Below, in pieces: positions 5,585 to 12,018 of a stretch of 13,332 nt of DNA. This DNA comes from DATJBC01 sp035515515 (GTDB lineage Bacteria > Actinomycetota > Acidimicrobiia > Acidimicrobiales > UBA8190), in the NCBI GenBank assembly GCA_035515515.1, contig DATJBC010000158.1, forward strand, positions 1 to 13,332, in the 5' to 3' direction. The notes under the pieces were generated by a model. That model did no database searches. It was not told the DNA's origin and saw nothing but the letters and a program-made list of their open reading frames with translations. Position numbers and translations under genes: made by a program. How positions within the stretch are numbered: position 1 is the stretch's first letter; each line of letters opens with the position of its first letter.

Positions 5585-6432
5585 CGACGGCGACGACGGC
5601 CCGGGGGGACCGGGCGCGGCGGCAGCGCCCGACGCTGGCCGTGTGGAAGTTCGCCTCCTGCGACGGCTGCCAGCTGACCCTGCTCGACTGCGAAGACGAG
5701 CTCCTCGGCCTGGCCGAGGCGGTGCACATCGCCCACTTCTCCGAGATGACCCGGGCGTCGGTCGACGGTCCCTACGACGTCTCGCTGGTGGAGGGATCCA
5801 TCACCACGCCGGCCGACGCGCAGCGCATCCAGGCGGTGCGCGCCGCCTCGCGCACCGTCGTCACCATCGGGGCGTGCGCCACCGCCGGCGGGATCCAGGG
5901 ACTGCGGAACTTCGCAGCCGGCGGCGCCTACGCGTCCACCGTCTACGCCCATCCCGAGTACATCTCGTCGCTGGACACCTCGACACCCATCGCCGCCCAC
6001 GTGCCCGTGGACTACGAGCTCCACGGCTGCCCCATCGACCGGGGGCAGCTGCTGGAGGTCATCACGGCGTCGCTGGCGGGCCGCCGGCCCGTCGTGCCGG
6101 GCTTCAGCGTGTGCCAGGAGTGCAAGCAGCGAGGGACCGTCTGCCTCCTGGTCTCCGAGGGCGTCCCCTGCCTCGGCCCCGTCACCCGGGCGGGCTGCGG
6201 GGCCCTGTGCCCGGCCTACCGGCGGGGGTGCTTCGGCTGCTTCGGGCCCACCGACGCCGCCAACACACCGTCGCTCGCCGGCAGGCTGCGCACCGACGGC
6301 ATGGCGCCGGTGGACGCCACCCGGCTCTTCCGCACCTTCAACGCCGGGGCGCCCGCCTTCCGCGACGAGTCGCTGTCCCAGGAGCGGGACACGGCGGCCG
6401 CCGCCGGGCGCCGGGGACGCCGCGCCCGATGA
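5581..6432 (+). CDS. hydD: [NiFe] hydrogenase (group 3b type) small (delta) subunit
   Basis: A 283-residue small subunit carrying the iron-sulfur relay to the [NiFe] site. It begins with a short Thr/Arg-rich stretch and then K-F-A-S-C-D-G-C-Q-L-T-L-L (C27, C30), the proximal-cluster motif. I-G-A-C-A-T-A-G-G-I-Q-G follows, then H-G-C-P-I-D-R-G with the third and fourth ligand regions. The C-terminal part is Cys-rich (V-C-Q-E-C-K, G-V-P-C-L-G-P-V-T-R-A-G-C-G-A-L-C-P, G-C-F-G-C-F-G-P), consistent with medial and distal clusters. There is no twin-arginine signal peptide, so the enzyme is cytoplasmic, as for group 3. GTG 5581 forms a GTGA overlap with the gamma subunit, and the TGA forms an ATGA overlap with the large subunit, so the subunits should be made together. 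The last 20 residues are a basic, probably disordered tail. Confidence 0.93.
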   Translation: MTTATTARGDRARRQRPTLAVWKFASCDGCQLTLLDCEDELLGLAEAVHIAHFSEMTRASVDGPYDVSLVEGSITTPADAQRIQAVRAASRTVVTIGACATAGGIQGLRNFAAGGAYASTVYAHPEYISSLDTSTPIAAHVPVDYELHGCPIDRGQLLEVITASLAGRRPVVPGFSVCQECKQRGTVCLLVSEGVPCLGPVTRAGCGALCPAYRRGCFGCFGPTDAANTPSLAGRLRTDGMAPVDATRLFRTFNAGAPAFRDESLSQERDTAAAAGRRGRRAR

Positions 6433-7724
6433 CCCACGGGGCGCGGCGCAGCGTCGGTGTCGAGGGCCTGGCGCGCGTCGAGGGCGAGGGGTCGCTGCAC
6501 ATCGACGTGCGCGACGGCTCCGTGCACGAGGTGCGCCTGGAGATCTTCGAGCCCCCCCGGTACTTCGAGGCCCTCCTGGCGGGCAGGCGGTTCACCGAGG
6601 CACCCGACATCACCGCCCGGATCTGCGGCATCTGCCCGGTGGCCTACCAGATGAGCGCCTGCGCGGCGATGGAGGCCGCCTGTGGCGTGACCGTCGACGA
6701 CCGCGTCACGGCGCTGCGACGCCTCCTGTACTGCGGGGAGTGGATCCAGAGCCACGCCCTGCACGTCTACCTCCTCCACGCCCCGGACTTCCTCGGCTGT
6801 GCCGACGCCGTCGAGCTCGCCGAGCGCGACCGCGCCTCGGTCGAGCGGGGGCTGCGGCTCAAGCGGGCCGGCAACCAGCTGATGGAGACTATCGGCGGGC
6901 GCTCGGTCCATCCCGTCAACGTCTGCGTGGGGGGCTTCTACCGCGCCCCGGACCCCGCGGCCGTCGCCGCGCTGGCCGAGCCGCTGCGGGCCGCCCTCGA
7001 CGACGCCCTGGCCACCGTGGCCTGGGTGGCCGGCTTCGAGTTCCCCGACGTCGAGGGCGCCTACCGCTTCGTGGCGCTGCGCGACGGGGGGCGCTACCCC
7101 ATCGAGTCCGGCCGCGTGGCCTCCTCCGACGGCCTCGACGTCGACCCCGCGGGGTTCGCCGAGCTCGTCGAGGAGGAGCACGTGGCCCGCTCGACGGCCC
7201 TGCACGCCCGCATCCGGGGCCGGGGGCCGTACCTCACGGGCCCGCTCGCCCGCTACGCCCTCAACGCCGGAGCCCTGCCCGTGGTGGCGCGCCAGGCCGC
7301 CGACGGCGCCGGGCTCGGCCCGGTGTGCGCCAACCCGTTCCGCAGCATCGTCGTGCGCGCCGTCGAGCTCGTCGTGGCGTGCTCGGAGGCGCTGCGCCTC
7401 GTCGCCGAGTACGAGCCCCCCGACCCGCCGGCGGCGGCGGTCCGGGCGCGCCCGGCGTCGGGCACGGGGGCCACCGAGGCGCCCCGGGGCCTGCTCTTCC
7501 ACACCTACGCCCTCGACGCCACGGGTGCCATCGAGGCGGCCCGGATCGTGCCCCCCACCTCGCAGAACCAGCTCACGATCGAAGCCGACCTGCGCCGCGT
7601 GGCCGAGGCCAGCCTGTCGCTCGACGACGACGAGCTCACGTGGCGCTGCGAGCAGGCCGTGCGGAACCACGATCCGTGCATCTCCTGTGCCGCCCACTTC
7701 CTCGACGTGACGGTGCGGCGATGA
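6429..7724 (+). CDS. hydA: [NiFe] hydrogenase (group 3b type) large (alpha) catalytic subunit
   Basis: A 431-residue catalytic subunit that holds the Ni-Fe centre and interconverts H2 with protons and electrons. The L1 motif is A-R-I-C-G-I-C-P-V-A-Y-Q (C66, C69) and the L2 motif is D-P-C-I-S-C-A-A-H (C417, C420, H423). Together they supply the four cysteine ligands. The short 8-residue tail after H423 (F-L-D-V-T-V-R-R) is the expected substrate of the maturation protease encoded next. P-P-T-S-Q-N-Q near the C-terminal third is also characteristic of the group. The length of about 430 residues and the beta-gamma-small-large gene order fit group 3b (bidirectional NADP-linked, sulfhydrogenase type) rather than the membrane uptake groups. 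The N-terminal frame is open far upstream but unlike the family; ATG 6429 in an ATGA overlap is the start. The protease gene overlaps the end by 4 nt. Confidence 0.95.
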   Translation: MTHGARRSVGVEGLARVEGEGSLHIDVRDGSVHEVRLEIFEPPRYFEALLAGRRFTEAPDITARICGICPVAYQMSACAAMEAACGVTVDDRVTALRRLLYCGEWIQSHALHVYLLHAPDFLGCADAVELAERDRASVERGLRLKRAGNQLMETIGGRSVHPVNVCVGGFYRAPDPAAVAALAEPLRAALDDALATVAWVAGFEFPDVEGAYRFVALRDGGRYPIESGRVASSDGLDVDPAGFAELVEEEHVARSTALHARIRGRGPYLTGPLARYALNAGALPVVARQAADGAGLGPVCANPFRSIVVRAVELVVACSEALRLVAEYEPPDPPAAAVRARPASGTGATEAPRGLLFHTYALDATGAIEAARIVPPTSQNQLTIEADLRRVAEASLSLDDDELTWRCEQAVRNHDPCISCAAHFLDVTVRR

Positions 7725-8245
7725 CCGCCCGCGGCGTCGACGCCGTCGTGATCGCCGGGATCGGGAGCGAGTACCGCCACGACGACGCCATCGGCGCCAT
7801 CGTGGGCGAGCAGGCCGCCCGCCGCAGCGGCGCGCGCTGGGCGGGGCCGCTGGTGGACCCCCTGGACCTGCTGGGGCACTGGGACGACGCCGCCCTCGCC
7901 GTCGTGGTGGACGCCGTCCGCTCGGGGGCCGAACCCGGTACCGTCACGGTCATGGACCTGGCGCCCTCGGGCCGCGCCGACGGGACCCGGGCCCCCCGGC
8001 GCCCCGGTCCCGTGCCCCGGCGGCCCGGCACGGCGCGCGCCACGAGCAGCCACGGGGTCGACGTGCTGGGCGTGCACCGCCTGGCCCGCGCCGTGGGGCA
8101 CGCCCCGGCGCGCGTCGTCGTGGTGGGCGTCGAGGGGGAGGACTTCTCCCTGGGCTCGGGGCTCAGCCCCCGGGTGGAGGCGGCCGTGCCCGAGGCTCTG
8201 CGCGCCGTGCTCGCCCTCGTCGAGGAGGCCGCCTCGTGTGCATGA
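7721..8245 (+). CDS. Hydrogenase maturation protease
   Basis: A 174-residue endopeptidase of the HybD/HyaD/FrcD family (M52), which removes the C-terminal tail of the large subunit after nickel insertion. The N-terminus reads I-A-G-I-G-S-E-Y-R-H-D-D-A-I-G, matching G-x-G-N-x-x-x-x-D-[D/E]-x-x-G with Ser in place of the usual Asn. By alignment with HybD, the metal/nickel ligands are D22, D64 (in V-V-V-D-A-V-R-S-G) and H111 (in S-S-H-G-V-D-V-L-G). A-E-P-G-T-V after D64 is also typical. Residues 84-107 are an Arg/Pro-rich linker, more basic than usual, before the S-S-H-G strand. The gene starts in an ATGA overlap with the large subunit, whose 8-residue tail is presumably its only target. The end overlaps hypC by 10 nt. 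Confidence 0.9.
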   Translation: MTARGVDAVVIAGIGSEYRHDDAIGAIVGEQAARRSGARWAGPLVDPLDLLGHWDDAALAVVVDAVRSGAEPGTVTVMDLAPSGRADGTRAPRRPGPVPRRPGTARATSSHGVDVLGVHRLARAVGHAPARVVVVGVEGEDFSLGSGLSPRVEAAVPEALRAVLALVEEAASCA

Positions 8246-8481
8246 GCCGGGTGCGACGGGTGCTCGCCTGCGACCCCGACGGTACGGCGGTGGTCGAGGG
8301 CGCGGGAGGCGGCCGCGAGCGCGTGTCGCTGCTCGCCCTCGACGGCCCGCCCCCCTGCCCCGGGGAGTGGCTGATCGTGCACAGCGGCTACGCCGTGGGC
8401 CGCCTGGACGAGGACACCGCCCGGGCCGTCCTCGCCGACCTCGCCGTGGTGCGGGGGGCCGCCCCGGAGGGCGACGCGTGA
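8236..8481 (+). CDS. hypC: HypC/HupF hydrogenase assembly chaperone
   Basis: An 81-residue small chaperone of the HypC/HupF/HoxL family, which carries the Fe(CN)2CO group with HypD and holds the immature large subunit. The start codon GTG 8236 is followed at once by TGC, giving M-C at the N-terminus. The invariant Cys2 is essential in HypC, and this decides the start even though it overlaps the protease gene by 10 nt. The C-terminal half reads P-G-E-W-L-I-V-H-S-G-Y-A-V-G-R-L-D-E-D-T-A, matching the family's P-G-D-x-V-x-V-H-x-G-x-A-x-x-x-L-[D/S]-E-x-x-A. The N-terminal M-C-M-S-R-V-R-R-V diverges from the usual M-C-L-A-I-P. No hypA, B, D, E or F gene is in the window, so these must be encoded elsewhere. 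Confidence 0.87.
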   Translation: MCMSRVRRVLACDPDGTAVVEGAGGGRERVSLLALDGPPPCPGEWLIVHSGYAVGRLDEDTARAVLADLAVVRGAAPEGDA

Positions 8482-9455
8482 GCCCGGGGCGCACCGGCAC
8501 GCCCCGGGCGCTGCCGGGCATGGCCGTGGCCGGCATGACGGCGGCGGTGAGCGGGCTGTCGGTGTTCGTGAACAGCCAGGGCGTGCACGCCATCGCGCCG
8601 CCCGCCGTCTACACCACGGCCAAGAACCTGGTGGCCACGCTCGTGCTCGGGGCGGTGGCGTCGCTGTCCCTGCGGCGACGCCGGCCGGGGGGAGCGCTCC
8701 TGGAGCGGTGGGTGGCCGCACCGCCGGCGCCGGCTCGCTCCGCGCGGGGGCCTCGCCACGGCGTCGCCTGGTGGGCGGGCCTGGCCTACGTGGGCATCGT
8801 GGGCGGCGGCGTCGCCTTCATCCTCTTCTTCGACGGGCTGGCCGAGACCGCCGCCACGCCGGCGGCCTTCCTGCACGACGGCCTGGTGGTCTGGGTGGCC
8901 ATCGCCGCCGGGCCGATCCTGGGCGAGCGGCTGCGGGCCGGCAACGTCGTCGTCATCGTCCTGCTCATGGCCGGCCAGGTGGCCGTCCTCGGGGGCGTCG
9001 GGCATCTGGGCGCGTCACGGGGCGAGGTGCTCGTCCTGCTGGCCACGTGGCTGTGGGCCGTCGAGGTCGTGGTGTGCAAGCGCCTGCTGGCCGAGCTGGC
9101 GCCGGGGACCGTCTCGCTCGTCCGCATGGGCGTCGGGTCCGGGGTGCTCCTCGGCTACCTGGTGCTCACGGGGGAGGCCGGGGCCCTCGGCGGGCTATCT
9201 GTCTCCCAGCTGGGCTGGGCGGGGGCCACGGGGCTCCTCCTGGCCGCCTACGTGGGCACCTGGATGACGGCGCTGGGCCGGGCCCGCGCCGTGGACGTGA
9301 CGTCGGTCCTCGTGGGTAGCACGGTGATCACCGGCCTGCTGAGCGCCCTGGCCGGGACCAGCCCCCTGCGCCCGGCCGTCGCCGGCTTCGCCCTCATCTC
9401 CGTGGGCGTCGCCCTCCAGGTGGCGCTCGGCGCCCGGCGCCCGGCGCCCGCGTGA
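8478..9455 (+). CDS. EamA/DMT-family membrane transporter
   Basis: A 325-residue polytopic membrane protein of the drug/metabolite transporter superfamily with two EamA repeats of about five helices each. The first repeat spans residues 15-160 and the second about 175-320. Its helices include a glycine-rich A-Y-V-G-I-V-G-G-G-V-A-F-I-L-F-F and a late G-P-I-L-G-E-R-L, the P-x-x-x-x-x-x-x-E type motif that ends EamA repeats. The second repeat has L-W-A-V-E-V-V-V-C-K-R-L, another common EamA feature. The linker between helices 2 and 3 is Arg-rich, so cytoplasmic. GTG 8478 overlaps hypC as GTGA; ATG 8520 is an alternative start at the first helix. Its substrate is unknown. A transporter of this kind is not part of hydrogenase maturation, but its position suggests co-expression with it. 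Confidence 0.85.
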   Translation: MSPGRTGTPRALPGMAVAGMTAAVSGLSVFVNSQGVHAIAPPAVYTTAKNLVATLVLGAVASLSLRRRRPGGALLERWVAAPPAPARSARGPRHGVAWWAGLAYVGIVGGGVAFILFFDGLAETAATPAAFLHDGLVVWVAIAAGPILGERLRAGNVVVIVLLMAGQVAVLGGVGHLGASRGEVLVLLATWLWAVEVVVCKRLLAELAPGTVSLVRMGVGSGVLLGYLVLTGEAGALGGLSVSQLGWAGATGLLLAAYVGTWMTALGRARAVDVTSVLVGSTVITGLLSALAGTSPLRPAVAGFALISVGVALQVALGARRPAPA

Positions 9456-10270
9456 CGTCGGAGGTGGCGGCCGGGGGCGGGGAGGCGGCGGGGCCCGCGC
9501 TCTTCGCCCGCTACGCCTACCCCCCCAACGCCCTCGGCTACTGCGGACCCGACGACCCGGCCGCCCTGCTGGGCCTGGCCACCGACGCCCGCCCCCACCC
9601 GGCGGACCTGCGGCAGCTGGCGGCTCGCTTCGAGGGCGCCTGGCCGTACCTGGAGCTCATCGCGGCCTCCAACGGCATCGGGGACCCGCTCGACCGGCGC
9701 GTGGTGGAGGCCTACTGGGTGGGCAACGGGCTCCTGGCGCGGGTGCCTCCCGCCGCCCTGTGGCGCTCCATCGACGACCGCTTCCACCGGCGGGCGGGCC
9801 CGCTGTTCGAGCCCATGGCGGCCGCCGTCCCGCTGGGCGGGGTGCCGCACCACAGCTTCCACGTCTTCGCCGTCTACCCGTGGCTGGGGCTGCTGCGCGC
9901 CGGGCGGGAGGGGCCCGCCCTCACCGTGCTCGACCGCTGCCGCATCCGGTGGGGAACCGTCGAGTCCGTCGACGGGGACCACGTGGTCGTGCGCACCCGG
10001 CTGCTCACCTTCTGTGGCTCGCAGCTGCGCCTGGCGGAGCACGACGAGGTGGAAGTGGCCCGCTGGGCCGTCGACGGCACCACCTTCGTGGGAGCCCTCT
10101 CCCCCGGCGACGTGGTGTCGCTGCACTGGGACTGGGTGTGCGACCGCCTGTCACCACCCGCCCTGGCCCGGCTGCGGCGCTGGAGCGCCCACACCCTGGC
10201 GGTGGTGAACGCCACGCCCGCGCCCGGGCCGGCGGTGGCCGCCGACGCCTCGGGGGGCTCCACGCGCTGA
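9452..10270 (+). CDS. DUF6390-like protein, last cistron of the hydrogenase operon
   Basis: A 272-residue soluble protein that resembles, from memory, the actinobacterial DUF6390 family of unknown function. The N-terminus has F-A-R-Y-A-Y-P-P-N-A-L-G-Y-C-G-P-D, then F-E-G-A-W-P-Y-L-E-L-I-A-A and D-P-L-D-R-R-V-V-E-A-Y-W-V-G-N-G-L-L. The centre contains P-H-H-S-F-H-V-F-A-V-Y-P-W-L-G-L-L, rich in His and aromatic residues. The C-terminal third is beta-rich with C-R-I-R-W-G-T-V-E-S-V and S-P-G-D-V-V-S-L-H-W-D-W-V-C-D. There is no signal peptide or membrane helix. GTG 9452 overlaps the transporter gene by 4 nt (GTGA). Conserved His and Cys could bind a metal or cofactor, but that is only a guess. 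Being the last gene of a strictly overlapping operon argues for a hydrogenase-related role. Confidence 0.72.
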   Translation: MTSEVAAGGGEAAGPALFARYAYPPNALGYCGPDDPAALLGLATDARPHPADLRQLAARFEGAWPYLELIAASNGIGDPLDRRVVEAYWVGNGLLARVPPAALWRSIDDRFHRRAGPLFEPMAAAVPLGGVPHHSFHVFAVYPWLGLLRAGREGPALTVLDRCRIRWGTVESVDGDHVVVRTRLLTFCGSQLRLAEHDEVEVARWAVDGTTFVGALSPGDVVSLHWDWVCDRLSPPALARLRRWSAHTLAVVNATPAPGPAVAADASGGSTR

Positions 10271-10285
10271 GCGCCGCTCCGCGCC

Positions 10286-10298
10286 CGGGCCGGGCCCG
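10286..10298. terminator. Small GC stem between convergent operons
   Basis: The 40-nt gap between the end of the + strand operon (10270) and the stop of the - strand permease (10311) contains CGGGC-CGG-GCCCG, a perfect 5-bp stem with a 3-nt loop, in an otherwise all-GC tract. A bidirectional terminator would be expected here. There is no T-tract on either strand, so the call rests on position and symmetry. Confidence 0.28.
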
Positions 10299-10310
10299 CG
10301 CCGGGGCGCC

Positions 10311-12017
10311 TCAGGCCGAGGTGCGCCGCCCGGTGGGCCCGTCCCCCGGCGCCCACAGCTCCCCGGCCGCCCCGTCGGCGCCCGGGCCGGGCCCGCCGCT
10401 CGGGCCGTCGGCCACCGGCGCCAGGGGCACGCCGCCCTCCTCGGGCACCAGCGTGGGCGTCGTGCGGTTGAGCGTGCGGCCCTGGAAGAACGCCGGCCGG
10501 GCGAAGCGCCACACGAGCATGGCCACCACACCGACGGCGGTCGACGCCAGCGCGATGAGCAGGACGCCGCCCACGTCGGAGTGCGGGGCGAACGGCAGGC
10601 GCCAGTGGGTGTAGCTCTGGGCCTGGACGTTGTCGTAGTTCCAGTCCTGCCACGCGCTCCAGATCATGGCGAAGTAGAGCATCGCCCCCCCGAGCACGGG
10701 GAGGATCCCCTTCATCCACAGGTCCCGGGCGCTGCGGCGCAGGACCTTGCGGTAGTACCACGCGCAGGCGAAGCCGGTGAGCCCGTAGTAGAAGGCGATG
10801 AAGATGCCGATGGCGGTCACCGCGTCGGGGATCAGGTAGCCCCCGGCCAGGTGGTTGAAGGCGATGTAGAGGACGATCGAGGCCGCGCCCATGGTGACCG
10901 TCGACACCGTGGGTGTCAGGTACTTGCGGTGCACCCGGCCGAAGGCGTCGGGGATCGACTTGTAGACGGCCATGGAGAGCGTCGTGCGGGCGGTCGGCAG
11001 GATGGTGGTCTGGGTGGAGGCCGCCGCCGAGGTGATGACCATGAGGATGAGGAGCTTGATGGCCACCGTCCCGTACCACGCCGTGCCGAACACGAGCGTG
11101 CCCAGCCCCGAGAAGATGTTGCTGTAGTTGTCCGGGTTGGCGAGCCCGGCGCCCTTGGTGCCCACGCCGGCGTAGGACTGCGCCGCGAAGGTCACGATGA
11201 AGTAGATGACGAGCAGGAGGACCGTCGAGATGATGGCCGCCAGCCCCGGGTTGCGGGTCCGGTCCTTGGTCTCCTCGTTGATCGACACCGAGGTGTCCCA
11301 GCCCCAGTAGATGAACAGCATGAGGAGCAGCCCGCCGACCACCGCGGAGAACGACGCCCCGTGGAAGGGGTTGAACCACGCCCAGCCGGGCGAGATGTGG
11401 GTGGGCGGCGCGTGGCCCGTGGCGATCCGCACGAAGGCCACCACGGCGAAGAGCACCAGCGCCACGACCTCCACCGACAGCAGGGCGCGCTGGATGCGGG
11501 CGGAGAGCTCGATCCCCCGGTAGCACACGTAGGTCAGCAGGGCGATGAAGAGCACCCCCACGAGGAGCACCCACTCGCTGGTGGGGTTGTCGCCGATGCC
11601 GTGCGCCCCGAAGAGGAGGAAGCCGTACTGGCCGGTCACCTGGGCGAGGCTGGCCATGACCAGGATGTCGGACGCCACGATGGCCCAGCCCCCCAGCCAG
11701 CCGGCCCAGGGCCCGAACGCCCGGGTCGCCCAGGTGAAGGTGGTCCCGCAGTCGGGGTCGGCCTTGTTGAGCTCGCTGTAGCCGATGGAGACCAGCAGCA
11801 TGGGGACGAAGGCCAGCACCACGATGGTGGGCGACAGCAGGCCGACGGCACCGGCGATGAGCCCCAGGGTGGCGGCCAGGCTGTAGGCGGGCGCGGTGGA
11901 CGCCACGCCGATCACGATGTTGGAGATGAGCCCGAGGGCGTTGGGCTTGAGCCCCTTCTCCACCGGGGCGGTGGCGGGACCGTCGGATGCGGCTGGGGTC
12001 AGCGCTGCGGTTGTCAT
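10311..12017 (-). CDS. APC-family amino-acid permease
   Basis: A 568-residue secondary transporter of the amino acid-polyamine-organocation superfamily, in the cytoplasmic membrane. After a short polar N-terminus, the first helix region reads N-A-L-G-L-I-S-N-I-V-I-G-V-A-S-T-A-P-A-Y-S, the unwound Gly-rich helix 1 of APC carriers. About 12 to 13 hydrophobic helices follow. S-I-N-E-E-T-K-D-R-T-R-N-P-G before a helix is a classical APC motif. The last 60 residues are hydrophilic, Pro/Gly-rich and probably disordered. ATG 12017 lies 1 nt after the glutamate dehydrogenase stop (TGA-C-ATG), so the two are probably coupled; an upstream ATG at 12047 would overlap gdhA by 29 nt and is less likely. The substrate is not visible, though glutamate or another amino acid feeding the dehydrogenase is reasonable. 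No Shine-Dalgarno is evident. Confidence 0.87.
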   Translation of the reverse strand: MTTAALTPAASDGPATAPVEKGLKPNALGLISNIVIGVASTAPAYSLAATLGLIAGAVGLLSPTIVVLAFVPMLLVSIGYSELNKADPDCGTTFTWATRAFGPWAGWLGGWAIVASDILVMASLAQVTGQYGFLLFGAHGIGDNPTSEWVLLVGVLFIALLTYVCYRGIELSARIQRALLSVEVVALVLFAVVAFVRIATGHAPPTHISPGWAWFNPFHGASFSAVVGGLLLMLFIYWGWDTSVSINEETKDRTRNPGLAAIISTVLLLVIYFIVTFAAQSYAGVGTKGAGLANPDNYSNIFSGLGTLVFGTAWYGTVAIKLLILMVITSAAASTQTTILPTARTTLSMAVYKSIPDAFGRVHRKYLTPTVSTVTMGAASIVLYIAFNHLAGGYLIPDAVTAIGIFIAFYYGLTGFACAWYYRKVLRRSARDLWMKGILPVLGGAMLYFAMIWSAWQDWNYDNVQAQSYTHWRLPFAPHSDVGGVLLIALASTAVGVVAMLVWRFARPAFFQGRTLNRTTPTLVPEEGGVPLAPVADGPSGGPGPGADGAAGELWAPGDGPTGRRTSA

Positions 12018-12018
12018 G

